This document shows positions 7,229 to 15,939 of a stretch of DNA of 36,139 nt, in pieces; positions within the stretch are counted from its first letter, which is position 1; every line of letters starts with the position of its first letter. The position numbers and the translations under genes were made by a program. The DNA comes from Hellea sp. (GTDB lineage Bacteria > Pseudomonadota > Alphaproteobacteria > Caulobacterales > Maricaulaceae). The stretch covers positions 1 to 36,139 of the forward strand of contig JAHDHS010000023.1 in the NCBI GenBank assembly GCA_020631215.1. Direction: 5' to 3'. The notes beneath the pieces were generated by a model that did not search any database, was not told where the DNA came from, and saw only the letters and a program-made list of their open reading frames with translations.

Positions 7229-9196
7229 CTAATGTTCCCGCCAGGCATTCCACCAATAGGGCGTTTTTTTGGCCCAATCTGTTTTTCTGTACCGCGTGTG
7301 TAAAAGCTTGTGAGCGCGTTCCCCTGCGGGCATTCCGTCAATCACGCCGCCGCTTTCATGCCGGTGCAGACGCACAACGCGCGCTAAGCCTTCAGCCATC
7401 AAATCCTGATGCGGCTTGCGTGAAAACCGTCCGGTTGATCCGGTTTTAGCCCAGTTGATAATGTCTTGCGACAGAGCGTATGAAAGCCGGCGTTCATCAT
7501 TCATCAGCTTGATATTTTCAAGATTGACTGCGCTGTCAGGGCCAAAAAAGGCTACATCAAGTGGCGTTTCATATGGGTGAGGTCTACCGCCTACACACTC
7601 AGGGTGTTTGCCTGCGGGTTTCATGCCTCTACGGCGGAAGTAATACGGGAATACCAAGCGCCTGTGGGTTTGATGCGTGGTCATGTCCAGAAGTGGCTTG
7701 AAAGGCTGATCATATCTGACGGAACATCCCAACCACCCATATAAGCTTATGCCCAGAAAATCTCTGCTTTTGCTCCAGTTGCGATGCGTATGCATTTGAC
7801 CGCCCTGCGCAGTTTTATGGGAGCTGCTATAAAGCCCGCTTTTGTTTACGGGACAAAATTCAGAAAAATTCATCGAAATGCAGGGCATGCGTAATGCAAT
7901 CAGCGGCATGGCTGCGGAATTTGGTATAGACGCGTCTAATATATCTTCGAGACCTTCTGATAAGGATGGGGCCTTATCTATGGCTTGTTCTAAGACTTCC
8001 CGCGCGCGCTTATAATCTCTTAGGGAAATATACCGCGCGAAAGCTGTGGCCGGGGCTATGTCTTCGATAATATCAGTGGGCAGAAATAATGCGGGCTCAG
8101 CCAGGTGTGGCCATGATGTGTATGGCTGATTAGTTCCAGCCATGGCCTGTTGAAATTGTTCACGCGTTGAGGCGGAATATAAGAGAGGCATAGTAAATTG
8201 ATTTTTGTTTGTGGCCCGAGACTTTAATCCGATAACATAATTGAAATAGTCTTCATCGAATCGAAAACCGTCCTCAAGGGTCTTGAGTTTGGCTTGTGAC
8301 AATAAATGGGCGTTAAGCCGTTTAGGTGGCATGAAATCATCACTGAGCACAATTTGCCCTGCGGTGAGGGTGACGTAATCATTTATTGAAGTCTCACAGT
8401 TTGCGAGTTGCGCGATTGGCTGATCGAACTTTTCGCGGCTTTTCTGGCGCCCATAGGCTTTGGACACATTCAGCAAAGCGGAATAGGGATTAAGCCTTTC
8501 TCCCTGATCTGCTTTAGTCTCAACGTGATCAAGGACAGTTTCAAGTTCAGGGGAAAGCTGAGTTTTTGCAGTAACCGGCCAGTTTTGCGATGCGCGCGAT
8601 ATAGCTAAACTGGATTGAAGCCAATCAAGCGCCGGGGACGTTTTCGCAAGCTTCCCCAATTCTGCTCGAAACGGGTTCAAGCCTGTTCCAACAGGTCTTC
8701 CATAGCGGCCGCCTCTTAATTCGACATCTTTAAAGTCAGATGGAGGTCGAAGCCACCAGTCAAGAGATGGTTGTTGCGTTGTTGAGACAGCTAAAATACG
8801 TGACGCACGCGCGATAGACTGGCTGTCACCGAGTGCCGTTCGGGGTTCTGTCATGATCGCTAAAGCGTCTTTGACTTGCTTTATTCTTTCTTCGGTCGTG
8901 GAGCTTTCAAATGCCCAATAGTCTAAATAGCCATTGGGAACGTGAGTGCTAAGCTCGTTTAATGGCTCAAGACCTGTCATTAGGCGGTAAACATTCACAG
9001 TCGGGCCAACATTTCCTATGTTGGAAAAATAATAACCATATGCCCCGGCTTCGTGGTCGGAATAAATTGTGCCTGTTCTGTAACCCGTATCGACAATTTC
9101 CGCAGCTTTTGCATATTTACCATCACAAACCGTCGTGACATCCGCATGTGCCAAAGGGGCCAGTAACGTCGCTAAAAAGCATATTGCATATCGCAT
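7229..9196 (-). CDS. Exported protein of unknown family, 655 aa
   Basis: I do not recognise this protein. It starts with a clear signal peptide (MRYAICFLATLLAPLAHA, predicted cleavage before DVTT), so is periplasmic or outer-membrane associated. The rest is rich in aromatic residues and short helices, with a segment near 395-425 (FARYISLRDYKRAREVLEQA) that resembles a TPR-like hairpin, then a cysteine-containing middle and a basic C-terminal third ending KTPYWWNAWREH. No catalytic motif is evident. The start is backed by GAGGA about nine bases upstream. It is divergent from the alkyl sulfatase gene across a 213-bp gap, so the two might share regulation. Base composition is uneven: 8221-8280 has 22 G/C of 60, 8401-8460 has 33 of 60. 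Confidence 0.75.
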   Translation of the reverse strand: MRYAICFLATLLAPLAHADVTTVCDGKYAKAAEIVDTGYRTGTIYSDHEAGAYGYYFSNIGNVGPTVNVYRLMTGLEPLNELSTHVPNGYLDYWAFESSTTEERIKQVKDALAIMTEPRTALGDSQSIARASRILAVSTTQQPSLDWWLRPPSDFKDVELRGGRYGRPVGTGLNPFRAELGKLAKTSPALDWLQSSLAISRASQNWPVTAKTQLSPELETVLDHVETKADQGERLNPYSALLNVSKAYGRQKSREKFDQPIAQLANCETSINDYVTLTAGQIVLSDDFMPPKRLNAHLLSQAKLKTLEDGFRFDEDYFNYVIGLKSRATNKNQFTMPLLYSASTREQFQQAMAGTNQPYTSWPHLAEPALFLPTDIIEDIAPATAFARYISLRDYKRAREVLEQAIDKAPSLSEGLEDILDASIPNSAAMPLIALRMPCISMNFSEFCPVNKSGLYSSSHKTAQGGQMHTHRNWSKSRDFLGISLYGWLGCSVRYDQPFKPLLDMTTHQTHRRLVFPYYFRRRGMKPAGKHPECVGGRPHPYETPLDVAFFGPDSAVNLENIKLMNDERRLSYALSQDIINWAKTGSTGRFSRKPHQDLMAEGLARVVRLHRHESGGVIDGMPAGERAHKLLHTRYRKTDWAKKTPYWWNAWREH

Positions 9197-9409
9197 ATTT
9201 TATTTCCTCAGGCTCATATAAAAAACTACTTCAAACTTCATTATGTCGATTCTGCGTTCCAGCTGTGGTGATTTTTAGATATAACCGTTCATTCGGTCAT
9301 AGACTCGGAAAAATGGATTCATCACCGACTTTAAATCTAAAATTTGGTAGCCTAGAAAGGTAAATAGATTAAGACGCTAGGCGCTCTGTGACCACATGAA
9401 GGACGAGTT

Positions 9410-11353
9410 ATGAAACGATTGCTTCACTGTATACCGGCTTTCATCTTATTGGCAGCTTGTTCGGAAAAACTAGAAACGGTTGAACCTGACTTGACTGAGG
9501 CCGATACCGCAGTGCACAGCGCGACTATAGCCGCCAATAAGACGTCCGTGAAAGCTTTGGATTTTTCTGACCGGCGGGATTTTGAGCGGGCGGATAAAGG
9601 CTTTATCGCGACATTTGATGAAGGCATTCCAAATTACGACCCGACAGCTTATGAGTTCTTAAAAGCTGAGGCCCCGGATAGTGTCAATCCCAGCCTGTGG
9701 CGTCAAAGTCAGCTTTTGTCCAAACATGGTTTGTACGAAGTTACGGACGGCATATATCAGGTGCGTAGCTTTGATTTGTCCAATGTCACCTTCATCGAAG
9801 GAAAGACCGGATGGATTGTGGTTGATCCGTTGATAACAAAAGAGGCTGCGGCTCGCGCCAAAGCTTTGGTGGATCGAGAGCTGGGCGTGAAACCGATTAG
9901 TGCTGTGATTATCACCCACAGCCATATTGACCATTATGGAGGTATTCGCGGCCTGTCAGAGACCACAGATTTTGAAATCATCGCGCCAAAGGGCTTTGTG
10001 CTGGAGACAGTCAGTGAGAATGTGTTGGCGGGGAATGCTATGGGACGCCGCGCGACTTATATGTTTGGCCCGCTTCTGCCCAAAGGGCCGGAAGGACAAG
10101 TTGGTGTTGGTTTAGGGCAAGCGATCTCCAGCGGCACGCCCGGTATGATAGCGCCAACACGTGAAGTCAGCGAAGACTTTGAAAGCTTTGAGGTTGACGG
10201 TGTTCCAGTGGAGTTCATGTTGACATTGGGCGCGGAAGCTCCATCAGAATTTATGTTCTATCTGCCAACGAAACGCGCTTTTTGTCAGGCGGAAATCATC
10301 AATCATACGCTGCACAATTTGCTGACGCCGCGCGGGGCCAAGGTGCGCGATGGACGGCTTTGGTCCAGCTATATTGATCTGGCGATCCAGCAATATGCGG
10401 GTAAAACCGATGTCAGCTTCGGGTCTCATCACTGGCCGGTTTGGGGCGAAGCGGATGTGCGCGAACTGTGGGAGGGGCAGCGTAACCTATATCGTTATAT
10501 TCACGACCAGACCGTCCGTCTGGCCAATCAGGGCTATACCATTCATGAAATTCCCGAACATTTAGACTTGCCCCAATCCATAGCGGGAAGCTTTGCGAAT
10601 AGAGATTATTACGGCACAGTCAGCCATAATTTGAAATCGCAATATCAACTTTACTTTGGATATTTCGACGGCAATCCGGCCAATCTCAATCCTTTGCCGC
10701 CTGTTAAAGAAGGGCGCAAATTCGTGGAATATGTTGGCGGCGCGCAGGCCGTGTTGGATAAAGCTCAGGCGGATTATGATGCGGGTGAGTTTCGCTATGC
10801 GGCAACGGCGCTCAACCATCTTGTCTTTGCAGAGCCGGATAATGATGTGGCGCGGACAATGCTCGCGAAAACCTATCGCCAATTGGCCTATCAAGCCGAG
10901 AGCGGGTCGTGGCGAAACTTCTATTTGACGGGCGCTCAGGAATTAACCCAAGGCATTTTGGATCTGCCGGCACCGCGCACAAATGGCCCTGATGTGGTTA
11001 AGGCGGTTCCGCTCAATCTTTATTTTGATTTGCTCGCTGTACGTTTGAACGGGCCTGAAGCGGCCAAAAAGGATGGGCTGGAAGTGAATTTCGAAATCAC
11101 CGATACAAACCAAATGGCGCATTTATTTATATCCGGCGGTGCGCTGCATCACCGTATGGGCGCGCGGAAAGAGGGCATACCGACCATTTCCATGACTCGC
11201 GCCTCGCTGGATGCCTTGAACATGCAGACGCAAACCATCGCAGAGCTGCGCAAAAGCGGAGATCTGAAAATTTCCGGCAATCCCTTAAAGGTCAAAAGCC
11301 TATTCGACCTTATAGAAGAACCCCAATACTGGTTCGAAATCGTGAGGCCATAA
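9410..11353 (+). CDS. Alkyl/aryl-sulfatase, metallo-beta-lactamase fold, predicted lipoprotein
   Basis: A type III (SdsA1/BDS1-like) alkyl sulfatase, 647 residues, hydrolysing sulfate esters such as SDS to alcohol and sulfate. The N-terminus is a lipoprotein signal, lipobox LLAAC with C17, followed by Ser, so outer-membrane sorting is likely. The zinc motif THSHIDHYGG is at 169-178, the further ligands appear in APSEFMFYLP, QAEIINHTLHN and GSHHWPVWG. After the catalytic domain come the alkyl-sulfatase dimerisation domain (ANRDYYGTVSHN, YVGGAQAVLDKA) and the SCP2-like C-terminal domain (about 525-647) that binds the alkyl chain. AAGGA stands seven bases before ATG; an intrinsic terminator follows. 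Probably feeds on sulfated lipids or algal sulfate esters (inference). Confidence 0.93.
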   Translation: MKRLLHCIPAFILLAACSEKLETVEPDLTEADTAVHSATIAANKTSVKALDFSDRRDFERADKGFIATFDEGIPNYDPTAYEFLKAEAPDSVNPSLWRQSQLLSKHGLYEVTDGIYQVRSFDLSNVTFIEGKTGWIVVDPLITKEAAARAKALVDRELGVKPISAVIITHSHIDHYGGIRGLSETTDFEIIAPKGFVLETVSENVLAGNAMGRRATYMFGPLLPKGPEGQVGVGLGQAISSGTPGMIAPTREVSEDFESFEVDGVPVEFMLTLGAEAPSEFMFYLPTKRAFCQAEIINHTLHNLLTPRGAKVRDGRLWSSYIDLAIQQYAGKTDVSFGSHHWPVWGEADVRELWEGQRNLYRYIHDQTVRLANQGYTIHEIPEHLDLPQSIAGSFANRDYYGTVSHNLKSQYQLYFGYFDGNPANLNPLPPVKEGRKFVEYVGGAQAVLDKAQADYDAGEFRYAATALNHLVFAEPDNDVARTMLAKTYRQLAYQAESGSWRNFYLTGAQELTQGILDLPAPRTNGPDVVKAVPLNLYFDLLAVRLNGPEAAKKDGLEVNFEITDTNQMAHLFISGGALHHRMGARKEGIPTISMTRASLDALNMQTQTIAELRKSGDLKISGNPLKVKSLFDLIEEPQYWFEIVRP

Positions 11354-11365
11354 ATCTGCCAAGAG

Positions 11366-11390
11366 AGGCCCTAGCCATTTCGGGCCTTTT
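11366..11390 (+). terminator. Intrinsic terminator after the alkyl sulfatase
   Basis: AGGCCC (11366-11371) and GGGCCT (11382-11387) form a six-base-pair stem around a ten-base loop, followed by TTTT at 11387-11390. It begins 12 bp after the sulfatase stop codon and fits a rho-independent terminator for that gene. Confidence 0.75.
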
Positions 11391-11401
11391 GCATTTGTCC
11401 G

Positions 11402-11510
11402 CCTTCGCTAAGGCTACTGCGCGACAGCCTTCACTCCTGGGCTTATATACTCTATTATTTGGATGTGTATCATGGCCTGCCAAGCCGAAGCTTCCGTTAG
11501 GAAGCGAAGG
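11402..11510 (-). pseudogene. Probable relic of a GIY-YIG endonuclease gene
   Basis: On the - strand, just 3' of tRNA-Phe, a tiny frame from ATG 11473 to TAG 11414 reads MIHIQIIEYISPGVKAVAQ, preceded in frame by SAWQA. This resembles the N-terminus of small GIY-YIG endonucleases (consensus about M-Y-Y-x-Y-I-L-x-S), which often lie next to tRNA genes with AWQAM before the start codon. Everything catalytic is missing. The segment is bounded by an 8-bp inverted repeat, CCTTCGCT (11402-11409) and AGCGAAGG (11503-11510), each inside a small hairpin, as in dispersed CCTTCGCT-type repeats. The identification rests on similarity remembered, not searched. Confidence 0.4.
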
Positions 11511-11511
11511 A

Positions 11512-11587
11512 TGGTGGCCGAACCTGGATTTGAACCAGGGACACACGGATTTTCAATCCGTTGCTCTACCAACTGAGCTATTCGGCC
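11512..11587 (-). tRNA. tRNA-Phe (GAA)
   Basis: A complete 76-nt tRNA on the - strand with an encoded CCA end (11512-11514). The acceptor stem pairs GGCCGAA with TTCGGCC, the D arm contains AGTTGGTAGA, the anticodon stem ACGGA/TCCGT encloses loop TTGAAAA with anticodon GAA (11552-11554), and the T arm has CCTGG-TTCAAAT-CCAGG. No second copy of its 3' end and no integrase gene is present in the window, so there is no sign of an island inserted here. A GCTTCC/GGAAGC hairpin lies directly downstream. Confidence 0.97.
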
Positions 11588-11707
11588 TTCCAAGAAGCGC
11601 GGCTTATAGGGAATGCAAAAGAGTCTGTCCATACAGATTTACGGGTAATTTCGGGAAAATTCAGGCCTTGCGACAAAGCTACCGGGATGGGTTTTAAGTT
11701 TTGCTTT

Positions 11708-11722
11708 TGAGAATTGTTCGCA
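11708..11722 (+). promoter_or_regulatory. Possible Fur-type operator ahead of feoA
   Basis: TGAGAATTGTTCGCA is a 7-1-7 imperfect dyad (five of seven pairs match: TGAGAAT against TGCGAAC). It lies 12 bp before the feoA start, next to its Shine-Dalgarno AAGAGG (11725-11730). A possible -35 TTGCGA (11668-11673) and a weak -10 around 11692-11698 lie upstream. Ferrous iron uptake genes are usually Fur- or RirA/Irr-controlled in this class, so an iron operator is expected here, but the match is modest. Confidence 0.3.
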
Positions 11723-11734
11723 GTAAGAGGCGCT

Positions 11735-11980
11735 ATGACACAAACGCCAATAAAATTGGGAAACTTACCCAAACACCAGACAGGCCGTATTATCGGCTTT
11801 AGCGCCGCAGCGGGAGAGTTGGAAACCCGCTTGCGTGAAATTGGTTTCGCGGAAGGGGATCACGTCACGGCGTTGCATTTTGGTTTGTTCGGGCGCAATC
11901 CGATGACTGTTAAGCTAAATAGCGCGACGATTGCACTACGCCGCCGCGAAGCCGATGCTGTCTTGATCGAAATGCTATGA
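11735..11980 (+). CDS. feoA: Ferrous iron transport protein A
   Basis: An 81-residue cytosolic SH3-like protein of the FeoA family that supports FeoB-mediated Fe2+ uptake. Family features are GRIIGFSAAAGELETRLREIGFAEGD (read in two parts around the conserved LREIGF), and GRNPMTVKLNSATIALRRREADAV near the end. The start is ATG 11735 with AAGAGG four bases upstream; an in-frame TTG at 11714 has no such site. The stop overlaps the feoB ATG (ATGA), the standard operon arrangement. Confidence 0.93.
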   Translation: MTQTPIKLGNLPKHQTGRIIGFSAAAGELETRLREIGFAEGDHVTALHFGLFGRNPMTVKLNSATIALRRREADAVLIEML

Positions 11981-13836
11981 GTGAAATTTTGACCAAATCC
12001 AAGACCCTGCGTCTGGCCCTATTAGGTGCGCCCAATTGCGGAAAGAGCTCTTTGTTCAATGCGCTGACGGGCGGGCGGGCCAAGGTCGCCAACTATCCGG
12101 GTGTCACGGTTGAATATCGCAAGGGCGAATTTGACTTGCCGAGCGGACAACATGTCGAATTGCTCGACCTCCCGGGGGTTTATGGCGATTGCGGGCATTC
12201 CATGGATGAGCGCGTCGCAATTGATGCTGTGCGCGGTGATCTGGACGGCGAGCGACAGCCGGACGGAATCATTTTTATGATGGATGCGTCTCATATCTCC
12301 ACGCATTTGCACAATGTGTTGCAAGCCAAGAATTATGGCCTGCCTGTGATACTGGTTCTGAATATGATGGATATGGCCGCGCGGGACGGGATCGAGATTG
12401 ACATTACGGCGCTGGAAGCGCAGCTCGGCATGCCTGTGATTTCCTGTGTGGCGGTTCGTGCATCGGGCCGCGCGCATCTGGTTGATTATCTGGAAGATTG
12501 GGGCAAGGATGTTTTGCAGGGTTCAGCTGCGCTGCCGTCTCCTGCTGAAGGAAGGCTGAAAGACCTCCAAGCACAGGCGCGTTCTATTACCCGCGAAGTC
12601 GTCAGCGTCATTGAAAAAGCCGAAACCTTTACGCAGCGTGTTGATAAAATCGTTCTCCATCCAGTGCTGGGGCCAATCATTTTGCTGGGCATTTTGTTTG
12701 TCATGTTTCAAGCCGTCTATACGTGGTCGGGCCCGGGCATTGAGTTCATTGAAGCAGCCTTTGGGCAGCTTCAACTGGCGGTCAGTTCCGTGCTACCCGA
12801 TGGCTGGATACAATCGCTGATATCGGATGGTATGATTGCAGGCGTAGGCGCGGTAATCGTGTTCCTGCCGCAAATCATCATTCTGTTCGCCTTTATCTTA
12901 CTGCTGGAGGCCTCAGGATATATGGCGCGGGCGGCTTTTTTGGTTGATACGCTTATGGCCAAAGTCGGCCTAAACGGCCGCGCCTTCATTCCGCTGCTCT
13001 CCAGCTTTGCCTGCGCCATTCCCGGCGTGATGGCAGCCCGGACAATTGAGAGTGAACGCGACCGTATTACCACGATTATGATCGCGCCGCTCATGACCTG
13101 CGCGGCGCGCTGGCCAGTCTATTTTTTGATCATCGGCGCTTTTATTCCAGCTACCAAAGTCGGACTGTTCAGCCTGCAGGGCCTCGTCGCCTTCGGCCTC
13201 GTAATTACAGGAATCATCTTCGCGATGATTATGGCGTTTCTGTTTAAGCGCGTTTTGATGAAAGGCGGAAATTCGTCACTGCTGATCGAGCTGCCATCCT
13301 ATAAAATGCCAGTCTTTAAGGATTATCTTCGCGGGCTCTGGGATCGCGCTATGATATTCATTAGCCGCGCTGGCCGCATCATCCTGCCTGCGGCTGTGTT
13401 AGTATGGTTCCTTGGGAATTATCCCAATCGCGATAGCGGATTTGCGGGGACTTATGCGGGCAAGATTGGCGGGTTTCTTGAGCCTATTTTCGCGCCGATT
13501 GGCTTTACAACCGAAATGGTTTTCTCGCTTATTCCGGCCATGGCCGCCCGCGAAGTGGCGGTTGGTGCGCTGGGGACGCTGTACGCATTGGAAAGCGAAG
13601 CTGAAATTGAAACGCAGCTCGGCGGTATTTTGGCGGCAGACTGGACATTGGCGACGGCGCTGGCTTTCCTGGCGTGGTTTGTTTTTGCCCCGCAATGCCT
13701 GTCGACCTTCGCGATTATCAAAAAAGAAACCAATGGCTGGAAATGGCCGCTAGTGGCTTTTGGCTACCTATTTGTACTGGCATATATCGCGGCGGGTATA
13801 ACCTATCACGTCGCTAAAGGCTTTGGGTGGGCCTAG
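11977..13836 (+). CDS. feoB: Ferrous iron transporter FeoB
   Basis: Inner-membrane Fe2+ transporter with a cytosolic G domain, 619 residues; this is a short form compared with E. coli FeoB (773). G-protein motifs: G1 GAPNCGKS (17-24), G3 DLPG (64-67), G4 NMMD (129-132). A GDI-like helical spacer follows, then about eight to ten membrane helices from residue 230 on, including the two Gate repeats (SGYMARAAFLVDTLMAKVGL with the RAAFLVD signature, and the second around MIFISRAGRIILPAA). IPLLSSFACAIPGVMAAR carries the conserved cysteine proposed to line the pore. feoC is not present. The gene is coupled to feoA by a 4-bp overlap; no terminator was seen after it. Confidence 0.96.
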   Translation: MSEILTKSKTLRLALLGAPNCGKSSLFNALTGGRAKVANYPGVTVEYRKGEFDLPSGQHVELLDLPGVYGDCGHSMDERVAIDAVRGDLDGERQPDGIIFMMDASHISTHLHNVLQAKNYGLPVILVLNMMDMAARDGIEIDITALEAQLGMPVISCVAVRASGRAHLVDYLEDWGKDVLQGSAALPSPAEGRLKDLQAQARSITREVVSVIEKAETFTQRVDKIVLHPVLGPIILLGILFVMFQAVYTWSGPGIEFIEAAFGQLQLAVSSVLPDGWIQSLISDGMIAGVGAVIVFLPQIIILFAFILLLEASGYMARAAFLVDTLMAKVGLNGRAFIPLLSSFACAIPGVMAARTIESERDRITTIMIAPLMTCAARWPVYFLIIGAFIPATKVGLFSLQGLVAFGLVITGIIFAMIMAFLFKRVLMKGGNSSLLIELPSYKMPVFKDYLRGLWDRAMIFISRAGRIILPAAVLVWFLGNYPNRDSGFAGTYAGKIGGFLEPIFAPIGFTTEMVFSLIPAMAAREVAVGALGTLYALESEAEIETQLGGILAADWTLATALAFLAWFVFAPQCLSTFAIIKKETNGWKWPLVAFGYLFVLAYIAAGITYHVAKGFGWA

Positions 13837-13950
13837 GCATTCGTCCACAAAATCTGAACGGCGCTATCTTTAGTCTGTTCCGGCTCCGTGGCACAAACTC
13901 ATAAACGAATCATGCGCCGCCAGAGCGCAGATCAAATCAGGTGAATGATC

Positions 13951-15939
13951 ATGGCCCTTTCTAAATCCGAACAAGACCATCAAGATATGCGCAACGCCAT
14001 TGCGGCTTTGTCTATGGATGCCGTTCAAGCGGCCAATTCCGGCCATCCGGGCATGCCAATGGGCATGGCAGATGCGGCCACGGTTTTGTTTACTAAGTTC
14101 ATGAAATTTGATCCGTCCGACCCCAACTGGGCGGATCGGGACCGCTTCATCCTTTCAGCGGGACACGGCTCTATGCTGATCTACAGCCTGCTTCATCTAA
14201 CGGGTTATAAGGCGATGACGATGGATCAGATTAAAAACTTCCGTCAACTCGGCTCCATCACGGCGGGTCATCCAGAATATGGCCATGTACCGGGTGTTGA
14301 AACCACCACAGGCCCGCTGGGGCAGGGCATTGCCAATGCCGTTGGGTTTGCTCTGGCCGAACGTCATATGAATGCCCGCTATGGCGACGATATCGTTGAT
14401 CATTATACCTATGTGATCGCAGGTGATGGCTGCCTGATGGAAGGCATTTCACAAGAAGCTATCTCTCTGGCGGGTCACTTGAAGCTCAATAAAATGATCG
14501 TGCTCTGGGACGACAACAGTATCACAATCGATGGGGCCGTCGATATCTCTGACAGTACCAATCAAAAGAAACGCTTTGAGGCCTGCGGCTGGAAGGTCAT
14601 TGAAACCGATGGACATGACGCCCGTAAGGTCGCTAATGCGCTGCGGCGGGCACAAAAATCAGATGTACCAACCCTGATTGCCTGCAAGACCGTCATAGGG
14701 AAGGGTGCGCCGAATAAAGCCGGGACTTCCAGCGCGCATGGCTCGCCTCTTGGGGACGACGAAATCTCGGCGACAAAGAAAGCCTTGGGCTGGGACCATG
14801 GGCCGTTTGAAATCCCGGACCATGTTTACAAGCTTTGGAAGCGTCCGGGCCGTAAGGGCCGTAAAGCCCACAAAGAGTGGAAGGCGCGGTTAAAAGACAG
14901 CTCTCAAGCAGATGATTTTACCCGCGCTATGAATGGGAAACTTGAAGATGGTTGGTTGGACGCTTTGCAGGTTTACAAAGACAGCCTGGCGCAAGACCCA
15001 CCCAAGCTTGCGACGCGGGCGGCATCTGGCAATGCCCTAAAGATTATCACAAACAGCCTGACTGACATGATCTCCGGCTCGGCTGATCTTGAAGGGTCGA
15101 ATAAAACTAAAACTCCCGCCACATCGAATGAAATACAGGCCGGAAACTATGGCGGACGATACGTCAATTATGGCATCCGGGAACATGGCATGGCCGCGGC
15201 GATGAATGGCATGGCCTTGCACGGCGGAGTCATTCCATATGCTGGCACGTTCTTGGTATTTGCTGATTACGCCCGGCCGTCTATACGTTTATCGGCTTTG
15301 ATGGAACAGCGCGTGATTTATGTGATGACGCATGACTCCATCGGAGTGGGCGAAGATGGCCCTACGCATCAACCCGTCGAACATGTTGCGTCCTTGCGTG
15401 CGATACCGAATGTCCACGTTTACCGTCCCGCAGACGCGATAGAGACCGCAGAATGTTGGGAACTGGCCGTGCAGCGCGACAATGGCCCGTCTGTCATGGC
15501 TCTGACACGCCAAGGTGTGCCGCCCGTCCGGGATGATGCCGCCAAGAACTGGTGCGAACGCGGGGGATATGTCTTAAAACCTGGGACTGGCGCGGATGAT
15601 ATCGTTTTTATTGCCTCAGGTTCCGAAGTACATTTAGCCGTCGAGGCGGCAGAAGCTTTAGCCAAAGACATGATATCGGCTCGTGTGGTCTCCATGCCAT
15701 GTTTGGATCTGTTTTTAGAACAGGACGAAAAATATATTCGATCTGTTATTGGCAAAGATTTGCCGAAAATTGCGATTGAGGCCGGTATTCGACAGGGCTG
15801 GGATGGCCTGATTGGCCGTAACGGCGGCTTTATTGGTATGAATAGTTTCGGGGCATCCGCGCCCGGTGCCGATCTGTTTAAGCATTTCGGGATTACATCT
15901 GAGACCGTCATCGCCAAAGCCAAAGAGATGATTGGCTGA
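13951..15939 (+). CDS. tkt: Transketolase
   Basis: Thiamine-diphosphate enzyme of the pentose phosphate pathway that moves two-carbon ketol units between sugar phosphates. It has 662 residues, the usual length. Motifs: substrate-binding SGHPGMPMG (H32), the TPP/Mg motif GDGCLMEG starting near 157 and ending at the DDNSITIDG asparagine, and REHGM with the catalytic glutamate at E411, the same number as in E. coli TktA; then HDSIGVGEDGPTHQPVEH in the pyrimidine domain. I choose ATG 13951 because AGGTG lies about seven bases ahead, while the ATG at 13945 directly abuts it. The stop overlaps the next ATG by one base. Confidence 0.96.
   Translation: MALSKSEQDHQDMRNAIAALSMDAVQAANSGHPGMPMGMADAATVLFTKFMKFDPSDPNWADRDRFILSAGHGSMLIYSLLHLTGYKAMTMDQIKNFRQLGSITAGHPEYGHVPGVETTTGPLGQGIANAVGFALAERHMNARYGDDIVDHYTYVIAGDGCLMEGISQEAISLAGHLKLNKMIVLWDDNSITIDGAVDISDSTNQKKRFEACGWKVIETDGHDARKVANALRRAQKSDVPTLIACKTVIGKGAPNKAGTSSAHGSPLGDDEISATKKALGWDHGPFEIPDHVYKLWKRPGRKGRKAHKEWKARLKDSSQADDFTRAMNGKLEDGWLDALQVYKDSLAQDPPKLATRAASGNALKIITNSLTDMISGSADLEGSNKTKTPATSNEIQAGNYGGRYVNYGIREHGMAAAMNGMALHGGVIPYAGTFLVFADYARPSIRLSALMEQRVIYVMTHDSIGVGEDGPTHQPVEHVASLRAIPNVHVYRPADAIETAECWELAVQRDNGPSVMALTRQGVPPVRDDAAKNWCERGGYVLKPGTGADDIVFIASGSEVHLAVEAAEALAKDMISARVVSMPCLDLFLEQDEKYIRSVIGKDLPKIAIEAGIRQGWDGLIGRNGGFIGMNSFGASAPGADLFKHFGITSETVIAKAKEMIG

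Noticed and set aside
11512-11587. tRNA-Phe as an integration site of a genomic island
   Set aside because: No duplicate of the tRNA 3' end and no integrase are visible; the flanking genes are ordinary core genes.
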